Assembly: GCA_903813345.2 (NCBI GenBank)
Contig: CAIIXF020000010.1
Coordinates: 8,435,669 to 8,499,668 of the forward strand
DNA length: 64,000 nucleotides
From: Owenia fusiformis
Lineage: Eukaryota; Annelida; Polychaeta; Sabellida; Oweniidae
Direction: 5' to 3'
Part shown: positions 1 through 11,258 of the stretch, piece by piece
Position numbering within the stretch: the first letter of the stretch is position 1
Layout of the letters: each line of letters begins with the position of its first letter
Notes under the pieces: generated by a model
Told to the model about the DNA's origin: nothing
The model's database searches: none
What the model saw: the letters and a program-made list of their open reading frames with translations, nothing else
Position numbers and translations under genes: made by a program

Positions 1-96
1 CATTCATAAACCTAAAGAACTTGCGTAAGTCTTTGGGTTTGGTGTTTGCTGAAGAAAATGGCCATTGTATTGAGGCCATTTTTCGTAAAGAATGTA

Positions 97-600
97 ATCG
101 ATGATAACTCAAGTACCAGTGGACGGATTTGGTTCAAATTTTATATACTGATACCCAGGGACATGGGAGCTCTGGTCAAGAAGGATTTTTCAAAATGGCG
201 GCTGAATTTCAAAATAAAGATTAAAATGCCATTCTTCGTAACAGAACATAATCTTTGAAAACTCAAATACTAGTTGATGGATTTGGTTCAAATTTTGTAT
301 GCTGATGCCTAGAGAAATAGGAGCTCCACTCAAGAAGACATTTTCAAGATTGCTACCAAATAAAATTATATGCTGATGCCTAAGGACAAAGAAACTCTGC
401 TCAGGAACACATTTCCAAGATGCCACCTGAAATTTCAAAATGGCTGCCATTTTTGTAAAAAAAACATCATCTTTGATTACTCAAATACCAGTTGACGGAT
501 TTGGTTTAAATTGTATAAGCTGACATCTAGATACAAGGGAGCTCTTTTCAAGAAAAAAAATAAATTCAAGATGGCCACTAGCTATTTATCAAAACATTTT
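97..600. repeat. Degenerate tandem repeat, about three units
   Basis: A block containing ACTCAA, then TTGACGGATTTGGTT, then GGAGCTC and CAAGATGG recurs with starts near 100, 251 and 469. A partial internal copy lies near 361-425. Units differ by many substitutions and in length (about 150-220 bp). Open frames through it are short and non-homologous, so I treat it as non-coding. Confidence 0.6.
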
Positions 601-2190
601 TTGTTCGGTGGGATTTGCTACTCCGTGGAGTTTTCTAGATTGATATGGAATATAGTGTGAAAAACTAAATTCTTTAATGTAAATGGTCGTAGGTCTCTTT
701 GTGCAGTAAAAGGTACAGTAGTAAAGGGCAATAGCTGCTGAGATTCTACAGTTGTTCATGGATCTACACCAATAAGTATAGATATATCAATATTAATCTT
801 TAAGTGTTACAGTTTAAATGATGATTTTGCTACACACCATGCATCTAGGAGTTCATATGATGTAAGATTTAGATGTAAGTTTGCAAATGATTGTTTAAAA
901 GCTAGCCAATGTACTGCGTAAATTAAAGGTTGTATATAAGGATGAAAGATTACGAGCATAGATTATCACGAATCGTTTAGTGATTTGGCCATCAATATAC
1001 AATGAAGTACCCCATAGCACATACCCCCCACATCCGCTGTTTGCGTCCATTTACGTTTAAGTTGCCCCCCCCCCCTTAACTATGGCCATCCATCACACTG
1101 CAAATGAACTGTAATCTATTCATCTCATTCCCTGTAGTAAGACGAACATGGATCCCCTGTTTCTTTGAAAAGAAGCAAGGGCTTTACTTACCAACTTTGC
1201 CTTAACAGAAAGTTAAATTCTTGAGATATACCGCTATCAATATGGCTTTACTAAAGTGTCATTTTCTCAAAAAGTCAATTCCTTTCTTTTGTGCTACATT
1301 CCGAAAAACTTTCATTCTATGATTTAAAACGGAACTCGGTTTTCTTTGGAGTACATGAATGTGTAACTTATTCATCAAGCTGAAGTATGACGCTTTTGCG
1401 TCGTTGACGGTCTTAAAGATGTGAATCGTGCTAAGGTTTCCCCTTCTGTGAGTATAAGTAAACTTCTTACTAATTTATCATCTTGAAAGAGTAATATATC
1501 CTTATTTTTACACATACTTACCTCTTTGTTCGGAGCTCTTGAATGCTGCTTTGAGAATATCAAACATGACGAGAGAAATTATAATTTCTTCATAAGTCAT
1601 GAATTGCAATATACTATATTATAACAGTGGGATAGCGAGCACCACATAGCTAGATATTTTTTAGAGACGAGTTATCGGCAAGCTCGTTGATATATGTTTA
1701 TCTAAGGTAGCGAGAAAAGTGACACTGTGAAGATTCGGGAACATTCTTGAATTCGTCAAAACAGAATTGGAACTTTGCGTAAGTATCGCTTTTTCTAGTT
1801 CATTTTTGGGGAAAAATTGTAAAATTTTTGAATTTACCAGGGATGATATCAATATCATCTCTGATATCATCCCTCTAAATCCGATATTATCCCTGATATC
1901 GTCCCTGTCTCAAATATGTGATTTATCACTTGCTATTATACCTGATATTGCTCTGACCATGGTATAAAACATTGCCCATATTTAGTAAAACTAGTAAGTA
2001 CAGTTTAAAAGAATGGAGTTGAATAAAAACATTTGGTGTTTAATAAAACTATAATTTATTGTAAGTTTGGCCAATGCAGTTTACACTTGCAACTTGGACA
2101 AATATTGTCATTGTATTCTATCAAATATTTCCCGATTTTACACGGGAATTCCTAGGTTGGCTTATAATACCCGTAATTTAGCGAGAATTG
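601..2190. other. Intergenic DNA, no gene seen
   Basis: AT-rich sequence with short unconvincing open frames only. It contains a C-run near 1066-1076 and a perfect 13-bp inverted repeat, AGGGATGATATCA at 1839-1851 mirrored at 1862-1874, in a stretch rich in GATATCATCCC-like motifs. The right part is probably the 5' intron of the downstream GPCR. Confidence 0.5.
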
Positions 2191-2207
2191 CTTTCATTCT
2201 GTTTCAG
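2191..2207 (+). promoter_or_regulatory. Probable 3' splice site of a 5' UTR intron
   Basis: A pyrimidine-rich tract ending in TTTCAG finishes at 2207, 13 nt before the GPCR ATG. This suggests that an upstream non-coding exon is spliced onto the coding exon. The alternative is that the transcript simply starts nearby. Confidence 0.45.
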
Positions 2208-2220
2208 TTAGTTGACCAAA

Positions 2221-3492
2221 ATGTTGAACATCACAACATTATTCATGGTAGCGATTGGTATGAACATAACCGACCATATAAACTTCACAACTGATGTAAT
2301 GAGTATCAACAACTCCGAGCTTCTCAACGCCAGTACCATCAATCCGACAATTATGGAAATAGCCCTCACTACAAAAGCTGACGATGGCGCTCAAGAACCC
2401 AAACATAGAATTCTAGCTAAGGAGGATTACATTGAATACAAGGCAAGTCAGGCTATTTGGAAATACGTATCCCCATTCTTAATATTCGGCGGACTTATTG
2501 GAAATACATTATCAATTGTCGTGTTGATGTGTAGTAAGATGCGCTATACGACCTCTTCCTTGTACCTGACTGTTCTGGCAGTCTCAGATATGACAGTCCT
2601 TGTGATTGGCCTTGGAAGACACTGGATGCGCTCTGTGGTTGGTAAGGACATTCGCGAAGTTGAAGAATGGCTATGTAAAGCGCATTTGTTTCTTTTATAC
2701 TCAGCAGTGGACTTTTCCGCATGGATACTCGTGGCTGTTACGGTTGATCGGGTCATCACCGTTTACTTTCCCCTCCAGTCTAAACGCATCAGTACCAGGA
2801 TTTCCACATGTATTACAATGACCGTCATTGTTGTCATTATTTTCCTTATAAACGGTCATTTCTTATTTACACACGGGACCTACTATTTGTATAGGGGTAC
2901 GGCCGTGTTTACATACCTTTGCACCTACGTCGACGACAATGATTTCTTTCACAGGATTGTCTGGACATGGCTGGACTTAACAGTGGCCTCCTTGTTACCA
3001 TTCCTGATGCTGATCATCTGTAATGTCCTCATCATTGTCCAACTGATGCGGTCGAAGAAACGCCGGCAAGAAATGAACGTCAGTTCGTCAAGGACCGACC
3101 ACACGAGGTCCATGACCATCATGCTTTTGGCCATAAGCTTTATTTTTGTCATCCTTACGAGCCCTATTGTCATCTACGAAGCGGGGTACCAGGATTTCGC
3201 AAAGGATAGGTCACCTCTTGGGAGAGCACGAGACGCACTTGTTTGGGCTATTGTTAATATGTTTCTCTACTTGAATCACGCAATCAATTTTTTCATGTAT
3301 TGCTTGAGTGGTAGTCGATTCCGGGAAGAGATGAGAAGGTTGCTTTGTTGCACGGGTATGCGGAGGCAGACCTCTTACAATGGGGGCTACACAAAAACAT
3401 CATCTTTGAATTTGAAAGGCTCCATGCAATCTATAGCTACGGTCAGTTCTCACGTCTCCCGTAAAAAACCGACGATAACCACAAAACTCTAA
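2221..3492 (+). CDS. Class A (rhodopsin-family) G-protein-coupled receptor, neuropeptide-receptor-like
   Basis: A single open exon encodes 423 aa. The ATG at 2221 is preferred over a TTG nine bases upstream. The extracellular N-terminus (about 80 aa) has N-glycosylation sequons at N3, N15, N21, N30 and N36. Seven hydrophobic segments follow. Family hallmarks are G94-N95 in TM1, LAVSD (119-123) in TM2, C152 before TM3, DRV (176-178) as the DRY-box variant, C234 in the second extracellular loop, P260 in TM5, S314-P315 in TM6, and NHAINFFMY (352-360) in place of NPxxY. The NHAINFF form is typical of the large invertebrate FMRFamide/peptide-receptor-like GPCR expansions. A CC pair after helix 8 could be palmitoylated, and the tail is Ser/Thr-rich. 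It should act at the plasma membrane through a heterotrimeric G protein. The ligand cannot be assigned. It could also belong to a lineage-specific chemosensory expansion. Confidence 0.93.
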   Translation: MLNITTLFMVAIGMNITDHINFTTDVMSINNSELLNASTINPTIMEIALTTKADDGAQEPKHRILAKEDYIEYKASQAIWKYVSPFLIFGGLIGNTLSIVVLMCSKMRYTTSSLYLTVLAVSDMTVLVIGLGRHWMRSVVGKDIREVEEWLCKAHLFLLYSAVDFSAWILVAVTVDRVITVYFPLQSKRISTRISTCITMTVIVVIIFLINGHFLFTHGTYYLYRGTAVFTYLCTYVDDNDFFHRIVWTWLDLTVASLLPFLMLIICNVLIIVQLMRSKKRRQEMNVSSSRTDHTRSMTIMLLAISFIFVILTSPIVIYEAGYQDFAKDRSPLGRARDALVWAIVNMFLYLNHAINFFMYCLSGSRFREEMRRLLCCTGMRRQTSYNGGYTKTSSLNLKGSMQSIATVSSHVSRKKPTITTKL

Positions 3493-3701
3493 CTTTTGGT
3501 ATTCAGAGCAAATTTAAAGTAACATGAAAATTAGCACATTATATCTGAGCATAGTAGTTTGGTTAAAATATACGCAGATTGGGCGTTACTGTATATCTCA
3601 GTTTCCGTGCACTCTGCCCGTGATTGTAGCAGACCAGATACGTATTTGCATTCCTCAGATCAGAATAGATTGAGCTACACTTCATTGCATTATTCAATTC
3701 C
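3493..3701. other. GPCR 3' flank
   Basis: Non-coding sequence after the receptor stop codon, probably 3' UTR. No clear AATAAA is present before the minisatellite begins. Confidence 0.4.
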
Positions 3702-4318
3702 ATGTTGAACATTCAACTCTAGTCTACAACTAAACTATACTCTATTCCTCAGTGTTACGACTGAAATTACAATTACTACGAAATTACAAGCAATATGGCC
3801 TTATTCTAGACTACTCTCAACTTCACCTACTATGGCCTTCTTATAGACTACACATTGGCCAACTTCATTGTATGCCTCAACTTCACGTACTATGGCCTCT
3901 TTCTAGACTACACATTGGCCAACTTCATTACAATGTTGAACATTCAACTCTAGTCTACAACTAAACTATACTCTATTCCTCAGTGTTACGACTGAAATTA
4001 CAATTACTACGAAATTACAAGCAATATGGCCTTATTCTAGACTACTCTCAACTTCACCTACTATGGCCTTCTTATAGACTACACATTGGCCAACTTCATT
4101 GTATGCCTCAACTTCACGTACTATGGCCTCTTTCTAGACTACACATTGGCCAACTTCATTACCTCAACTTCACGTACTATGGCCTTCTTCTAGACTACAC
4201 ATTGGCCAACTTTATTGTATGCCTCAACTTCACGTACTATGGCCTCTTTCTAGACTACACATTGGCCAACTTCATTGTATGCCTCAACTTCACGTACTAT
4301 GGCCTCTTTCTAGACTCT
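3702..4318. repeat. Composite minisatellite (231-bp duplication plus 60-bp units)
   Basis: The sequence starting ATGTTGAACATTCAAC at 3702 recurs at 3933 (period 231). Inside and after it a 60-bp unit containing CAACTTCACGTACTATGGCC and ACACATTGGCCAACTTCAT is repeated about six times. The period is divisible by three, so 20-aa periodic open frames appear. They lack a normal ATG start and are by-products of the repeat. Confidence 0.85.
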
Positions 4319-5170
4319 ACAAATGGGCTGACTTTGGTTTTTACTTATTTGTGTATCTTATCTACTTGTGCATATTTTATTTTATTTTGGAATTCTTGAG
4401 TTATGATTGGCAAATTGTATATGAGTGCTGATATGATAGCATCTTAGTCAAATGGTACCATTTAAAATACTGAAGAAATATTTGTCAAATAAACTAAAAT
4501 ATATCAGTCATATATTTATTAGATTTAGTCATTGACAGTTTAAGTCGTTGTCAAAGCAGCGGCCCCAATTATGGAAAAAGGTAGATACCTAAAATAAGAA
4601 CAACAGTGTAAATATTTTTATGATAATGAAAAGAAATTTAAATTTAATTAATCGATTAATTTAAATACATTTTAATGACATGTAAAAATGTATGGTTCGA
4701 ACTAGAACCAGGCATTCATTAGATATTGGGCTGATAATCCCTAGTAATGTCAGAGTATTATGATGCTGTTTATGTCTATATTTTGGTGCTTGTTATTACA
4801 ATCTTATACGCGTTGCCTAATGGAAAAAGAGTTGCTAAATATATGACAGTGAGTGTATGCATTGAAAGTGGAGGAAATCGGAAAAAAATCAGAAATTTCA
4901 ACTCCGCTATTGATGTTGAAATAGTAAGTTCAAGCAAATGGCGTTAGTCTTATTGAAAATGTTGATTTTTTAAAATATTTGTATATAGTATTTTATATGT
5001 AAACATATTAATACTAAAATGTATTCTCCGATATAAATGAGGCAATAAATACATGTATACAATACAATACTAGGTACAGTATGTTGGAGGATATTTAGAA
5101 AAAGGTCATGCGAAGGAATGCCCTCACAGGCACCAAATATTGCTCAAACTTTTCCTTTGATGATTTTTAT
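4319..5170. other. Intergenic, no supported gene
   Basis: AT-rich sequence. One ATG-initiated frame at 4747-4947 (66 aa, one hydrophobic segment) ends near a GTAAGT but has no recognisable homology, so it is not called. Confidence 0.45.
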
Positions 5171-5352
5171 CTATGACCTACTTTCGCAACACTTGTTTTC
5201 AGTAACGGATCCATCCAAGTTATCTTCGCAACAGTTGAGGAAGTAATCTGCAGTGTCAGGTGGGCACGGATCAGTAAAAGCTACACACGTTCCATTGTAC
5301 AAATCAGCACATCCAGACGGGCGAACAGTATCTAGAGGGTGACACCCTTGAC
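5171..5352 (-). CDS. Paralogous cysteine-rich exon 2, possible alternative terminal exon
   Basis: Acceptor TTTCTCAG ends at 5353. The phase-1 start gives Gln-Gly-Cys and a domain with spacing C-x10-C-x7-C-x6-C-x10-CC-x12-CC, the same plan as the neighbouring exon. It can end at its own in-frame TAG (5171-5173), giving a 77-aa product if joined to the signal exon, or splice out at GTAGGT (5181-5176). It may be an alternative last exon, a second-domain exon of an ancestral tandem protein, or a relic. Confidence 0.55.
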
Positions 5353-5394
5353 CTGAGAAAAATAACATATTTCAAGTACTGTAGTGGGTATTAC

Positions 5395-5573
5395 CTAAGG
5401 TAGGGGTCCAAGGCAACAGTTTGCTGTCTCTTGGATGCCATCCTTGTCACAGCAATCTACGAACAGGTCGGAGTATCCATCCGGGCATGGGAGACTGAAG
5501 TCCGTACAGATACCATTGTTTTGAACACATTGATGAAATTCGTAATACGTTGTGCCTGCACACTGATTCTGCC
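5395..5573 (-). CDS. Cysteine-rich exon 1 (terminal, stop at 5395-5397)
   Basis: Acceptor TTTACAG ends at 5574 and the reading frame continues from phase 1. There are 58 codons with eight Cys, then TAG. At the position where the paralogous exon has its GTAGGT donor, this exon reads GGACCC, so it appears to have lost (or never had) the donor and now terminates. Confidence 0.65.
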
Positions 5574-8000
5574 CTGTAAATGACATGACTTTCCTGATGC
5601 ATTGACTACAAAGTGAAACCTGCTTTTCAACTCCATCCGCGTGTGGATATTTTTGAATTGATATCATAGAATATATCCTGTATGTTCTAAAGACATTTCA
5701 GCAGTTATTTCAAAACTAAACCTCGAATGATTTACTTTTCCTTCTTTTTAACAGCATATATTTTTTTAATAATTTTCAATTCAGGTTAAACTCCATTAAG
5801 ATGTCCATGATACAATAACAACTTACAATATTACAAGGTTGTTGATCATGAAACTCTTAATATGACAACTCATTGCAGGTCATGTGCCAGGTGTACCTAC
5901 AAATTATGTATACAGTATACCCCAAAAAGTTTTGGAGTATTTTAAAAAAACTTTACGTGTATATCACATCACTCAAAATAAATGTTGGATTTCTTTTCAC
6001 TTTTCCACTTTCCCTAATTTTACACCAAGATAATAATATTCTTGCACATTTCTTCTGAACCCCCCCCCCCCAAAAGAAAAGGCTGTATTTACAGAGGAAA
6101 ATATATCTCTTATAAATGCGTAAAATTGTATTTAATAAGATTGATTTTCCGTTTGAAAGGAGTGGACCCAATGTAACTGTTCTCTTGTCACATAAAATAG
6201 AAAGCTCCTCTGGCAGTCATTCCTTAATATAGTTTAGTAATTTCTTTGTTAATTCACAGTTAAGAATTAGGTGCCCGAGAGATTCAATATGATTTCCACA
6301 GAAAGTGCAAAGTGCAGATTCTTGTAGGCCACGCAAAAAGGATTAACAATTTTCGCTTCAACCCTCTGAAGGATTTTGGAGTCATAGCATATTTGAATTT
6401 GGTGAAATGTTGTCTATCATAATAATTTCGATTATGTTCTTTAAATCTTTTTCCATGACTTTTACAACTTTTCTTAAAAAAACTTTGGTAATGCTTAATT
6501 TCTTTAAAACCGTGGATTTTTCGTTCGACAACCAACATTTTCATGGCTAATCACAATATGTACATTATAAGAGGGTCATCCCATAGCATGGCATTCGCAT
6601 TTTAGCTAAACCATGATTTTGAGAAAGTCTATGGCAGTCTGGCCAAAGTAAACTAAAGAACACAAGAGTAACATCTATCATATCAGCTTTATTGAGCTAT
6701 GGAACTCCCTTATCGAAGGTTCATCGTTCATCGATGGTAGAAAAGAAAAGGGGTCACAATCACAACCCTACACAATCACAACAAGTCAGCTTATCAAATG
6801 CCGTAAATTAAGAACAATCTTGGTGGGTGTGACGACGATTTTCTTATCAAGCATCCTAAATTAAGAACGTGTCGCTTTTAAAGCAAACCTGTTCGCGAAG
6901 CGAGCAAATTGAGGCGTTACGTCAACTAGCGGATCTAGATGGGTCGCGGGCCCACGCCCCCCCCCCCCCCCCTCTGAAGAATCAGCATTTTAACTGGAAA
7001 TCAAAAGAGATTAATTGTCAATAGAGAGCTTTCGATATGAGTTTTCAGCCAAACTTACACTGCAACTTTAACTTTTTTACGTAAACACCACTGGGGAGGA
7101 AGGTTTCTCAAAGGAAACCAGGAAAGTACATTTCATTAGAAATATTTTCCTCGTTTCCTAATCGAGAGAATTGATTTATGAATATCCGATTAATGAAAGA
7201 ATTTATTTCTAAGTTGAAATCTTATTTTGAAACCAGAATTCACGAACTACACATTTGTCAATTATTATGTGGTGATTTGAAGGATGAAAGCACCCTATCT
7301 TCGTTTCCAGAGTCCCCCCCCCCAGTGCTATACCCGACTTGTACAAGAACAAGTTTGCGTATACCTATTCCAAATAACTGTTCGAAAGCTCTCTAGTAAC
7401 GCAAATTGTATACGCTAAAATCCGGCTCGGGAATTTGACATACGCTCTGAAATTGGTCAGAATGCACCAAATGATGTTCAATTTTCGGAATTTTCTGGAG
7501 GAGACCCCCCCTCCAACTTACGATTACTTTTAAAATGAAAGTATACTTAATATATGACCCCCCCCCCCCCCCGATAAAACAAATAGAAACATTTCATTCA
7601 CGTTACCTCAAAATCGGCTAGGTGCCCCCTTAATGCAGAAAATGTGTTTCCTGGAATAACCTTCATTTTTACATAGTACTTACATGTACTGTAATTACAA
7701 CTTTTGTAATTGTTATAGTTGAAATGTGTGATTTTGGGAATGCCTAATATTCCAGATAGTAACGATGTATTGCCAGTCAAATGCGATGTTAGTAGCTATA
7801 GTCACGAATGGACCATATTGAATAATTGGAACCTAGAACTTGAAAATATTTCTTTCTCGATGAGTTTCTTCAGGCCACTCAAGATATCATCAATCATTGT
7901 TGTAAAGTTACGTGATATCATCATCGAATAAAGAACAAAGAGACTCACCATTTACATAAGCTACAAACAATGTTAGCAAAACACAACAAAGCAGCTTCAT
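5395..8000 (-). CDS. Small secreted eight-cysteine protein (two-exon model)
   Basis: The model joins a signal-peptide exon (8000 down to 7949) to a cysteine-rich exon (5573 down to 5395). The first exon encodes MKLLCCVLLTLFVAYVN and ends one base into a Gly codon at a GTGAGT donor. The second begins in the same phase after TTTACAG. The product is 76 aa: an 18-aa hydrophobic signal, then a domain with eight cysteines spaced C-x10-C-x6-C-x6-C-x10-CC-x10-CC, with a stop shortly after the last pair. It is presumably exported and held by four disulfides. I do not recognise the family. A second exon with the same cysteine pattern lies 42 nt past the stop (5171-5352) and is also phase-compatible with the signal exon. 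The 2.4-kb intron holds a LINE remnant and poly-C tracts. The linkage of the exons is inferred from strand, phase and splice sites only. Confidence 0.6.
6218..6545 (-). pseudogene. LINE (non-LTR retrotransposon) C-terminal fragment
   Basis: On the minus strand an RT tail can be followed across at least one frameshift. An upstream piece with KFKYAMTPK is followed, in another frame, by FLRGLQESALCTFCGNHIES and GHLILNC, ending at TGA (6218-6220). The C-x2-C...H...C arrangement is that of the zinc-binding (zf-RVT) segment at the end of many LINE ORF2 proteins. It is decayed and lies in the intron of the eight-cysteine gene. Confidence 0.6.
6546..7940. other. Intronic/intergenic DNA with poly-C tracts
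   Basis: No supported gene. Long C-runs on the plus strand occur near 6957-6972, 7315-7323 and 7557-7572, with shorter ones near 7505-7512. A 30-bp block at 7831-7860 recurs exactly at 13637-13666. Confidence 0.45.
7949..8000 (-). CDS. Signal-peptide exon of the eight-cysteine gene
   Basis: 52 coding bases from ATG at 8000-7998. Seventeen codons form a textbook signal peptide (K2, hydrophobic core LLCCVLLTLFVA), followed by one base before the GTGAGT donor (7948-7943). The phase-1 end matches both cysteine-rich exons downstream. Confidence 0.65.
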
Positions 8001-8628
8001 CGTGGTGATGTTCTAATCAAAGTACAACCTCAAGTTTAGACCAAACCCAGGCACACTCACTGAAGGCTGTTTGAAGGACGTGTGAAAACTACATCTGCGC
8101 TTTGGTTGGTAAGTATTTTTAGCACGAAGCACCCGTGGGTCAGTGACTCGACTGTATAAGAGAGAACCCTGCTTAAACAACATTACACGAATCCTTTCCT
8201 AGTTGAAGAGCTCTTGTTGAGCTAATATGTGCAAATCTTTATCTCCACAAAACAAGGTAGCATTCGCGAATTCAACTGCCGATTATCGGCTGACGGACTA
8301 CCGCTATTTCTACGGCCAATTCATTTATATATGAATAGTACCTGCTACTTTTTAACATAGTAGACCCCGTGTTAAGTTTGAAAATATGTTTTTATCATTC
8401 ATTTACTATTTTTCATGACTTAAAGTTATTTTACAGATTTTTGAAATTTTTTATTTGGAAGAAAAAGTTGTCAGATTTTTATTTTAAATTTCCCGCCATT
8501 TTTCAAATAAAAGTTGAAGTTTTTATCATCAAATATTCCACTATTCAGTGCAAAACACAATATTTTAACACCATTGCGAAGATATAAACATAAAGTAGGA
8601 CATACTATTTCAATAATAAAATGTCTCC
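8001..8628. other. Upstream flank of the eight-cysteine gene
   Basis: This should contain the minus-strand promoter of the secreted protein. I cannot point to a convincing TATA box at the right distance, and no other gene is seen. Confidence 0.4.
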
Positions 8629-8633
8629 ATATT

Positions 8634-8934
8634 CACTGGGGGGTATCGTGATGCAACAACACCGTGTTGTTGCATCAAGATGGCCAGACTTCCGGTGATG
8701 GATTTTCGTACGATGTTTTGTTTTCCCAATTTACACCCATTTCTAGGACGAGTTGCTCAATAATCATACACATCCAGTTATCGCATGATCTATATTTTAA
8801 AAAACTGTCATTGGTATACATGTAGCATCATCAAGAAGCGATAAATTCGTGGTTTTAATTCCTCACTATTGATGCAACAACACCACTCTGTTTCTTATCG
8901 ATGATGCAACAACACCAATGTGCTGATGCAAAAA
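8634..8934 (+). repeat. Left terminal inverted repeat of the 3.7-kb element
   Basis: Matches the reverse complement of 12022-12327 with scattered substitutions. It includes the terminal hairpin (8649-8676) and GATGCAACAACACC copies at the inner end. Confidence 0.85.
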
Positions 8935-9718
8935 CGCACATATAATGTATCATTGAACAACACGAGAAACTGTTTTATGTTCTTTTTACAGGTGTAGGTC
9001 GGGACATGAATAAAACGCGTGAGTCAGTGGTCCATGAACGAAACGTATTTTGTTTGGTTTCTTCTTTGTCTATATCAAAGTTAAAAGGATATACAAGGCA
9101 AACTAAATAAAGTACAGAATCCCCGGGAGGCAATCTCATTGATATTGTATCTGAAAAATAAAGATTATACATTTTCTAAATTAAATGCCCTTGATTTACC
9201 GTATGGAAATTGCTTACAAATAACTAGTATACTTTTGTAAAGACAACAGATATCAGTCATTTTGTGTTGTTAGTACCTCAATTGAAATACTCAATTCTGA
9301 TTGGTTGATGAGCGGGCAACAAAATGTATTGTTAGTACCTCAACTGAAATACTCGATTCTGATTGGGTGATAAGCGGTCAAAATTATGTACTGTTGACCG
9401 CTACTAGGTACTGTTGACCACTACTTTTGAAAAAAAGTTTCATGACGTCACAAAAAACATGGAAGACGGACATTTTGTAAACGTTGATGAAAATGACTTT
9501 ACTAGGCGACAAGTATAGCAAAAATACAAATAGAAACCTAAAATTAACATTAATTCACTAACGAGTACGCCGTGATGTGCCAAATACAGAGTTAAGCTAC
9601 TTGCACTGTCTCCATATTTTCTAAACAAAAAATATTGCTAACATGGTTCGGAGAAAAGGTTGTGAAATGAAGCCATGCCGATTGATGATTGTCGTATTAT
9701 TAGTTTACTCGGACTAAC

Positions 9719-10430
9719 AAAACAATTGTAGACCTCTCCATTCGATCAACCGTCAAAATCATATACCTCGACTGTAAACCTTGAAACTACTGTTGACCTC
9801 GACCTTCGGTCTCTGTCAACAGTAGTTTTTCGGTTTTCAGTCTCGGTATACAATTTTGCCGCTTGGCCTCTGGGGAGGTCAACAATTGTAAACTGTTGAC
9901 CACTACTACTTACTGTTGACCCCTATTTTTGAAATTTTTTTTTTAATGTTGAAATTTTTTTAATTTTGAAAAAATAAGTTGTGTAAAAAATTACAAGTAT
10001 TCGACGGTTTGGGGATTTTTGCTAAAATATGATACCTTTACTTATCAAATATGTTCACGTGATATTCGATTATATATTCGTCCAATTATTATATTATTTG
10101 GACTAACAGAACAATTGTTAACCTCTCTTTTCGGTCAACTGGCAAAAGTGTCCTCGACCTCTGGTCTTGATCAACAGTACTTTCAAGGTTTACAGTATCG
10201 GTATACAATTTTGCCAGTTGACCTTAAGAGAGGTCTACAATTGTATATTATATCCTCAGACTAACAAACAATTGTTAACCTCTCTATTCGGTCAACTGGC
10301 CAAAGTGTATACCTCAACAGTAAACCCTGGGAGTACTGTTGACCTCGACCTCCGAACTTTCAAGGATTACAGTATCGGTATACAATTTTGCCAGTTGACC
10401 TCAAGAGAGGTCTACAATTGTATATTGTAT
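9719..10430. repeat. Three palindromic units built on CAATTGTTGACCTC
   Basis: Units at about 9719-9900, 10105-10245 and 10260-10430 each begin AACAATTGT(T/A)(A/G)ACCTCTC and end with its complement. The inner symmetric pieces are ACTGTTGACCTCGACC and GGTATACAATTTTGCC. Related CTGTTGACC motifs also occur at 9389-9420 and 9895-9925. They can fold into long hairpins, and no coding capacity is evident. Confidence 0.7.
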
Positions 10431-11258
10431 ATCCTTTGTTATCCCACCCAAAGTATGATGTCATATGTCAAGTTGAAGAGTTGTATACGCTGCTCAGGAG
10501 TTTACACTATCCAGGAGTTGTACATCGTTCTCAAGAGTTGTATAGGATGAGTGTTGGTTTAATGATATTGCAGTTATACAATGCTATTACTATATAAATG
10601 TTGTTTACTGAGAGGGATTCAATATTGGTTTTATTTCGAGAGACAATATGATATTTCCCGAGGGCCCGGGATATCTGGGATAACTGTACCCCTATCAATT
10701 TACCTTTTTGGGCCCTAAATCTTATCACTTTTGTTTACCTTTTTACTCAGTCGGAGAGAAGGAATCCAAAGAGAGCAATAATTCTACATGTGCGTCGTGC
10801 AAGATTTCCATTAAACGTGTAATTAAACGGCCTCTCTAATAAAGTCAATTAGACGTTTTACACGTTGGCTCTCTAAATTGGAGGAAATAAAGAATCATAT
10901 CATATTATATCATAGATGAAGCAATCATCCCATCAACATAAGCTCACGAATGTCACAGTTAAACTGTTTTAGTTATAATTTGATAAACAGTGGTGACGTA
11001 CATCTACTAGTTTATCACTGTTCCACAAATGGATGACAGATAATATCCAATAGCTCATCATGTTTACCGAGAACGAAAGATGTTTGTCCACCATTTTGAA
11101 TGATACTAACTGGAGTCAGGGTCATCAAGCTATGGAACAGTGGTTTATGAAAATAGATTGGGTTACTAAAGCTTGCCATGTTAAAGGCGATTCAACTATG
11201 TTATAGAACAACGTCCAGTACATTATAATATGTAAAAGTATAAATTTTTGAAAATATA

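Noticed and set aside
3983-4399. 138-aa periodic ORF in the minisatellite
   Set aside because: It begins at a non-ATG codon, consists of 60-bp repeat translation, and has no splice or homology support.
4747-4947. 66-aa ATG ORF with one hydrophobic segment
   Set aside because: No homology, no partner exon and an unremarkable length for AT-rich DNA. The GTAAGT near its end is not enough.
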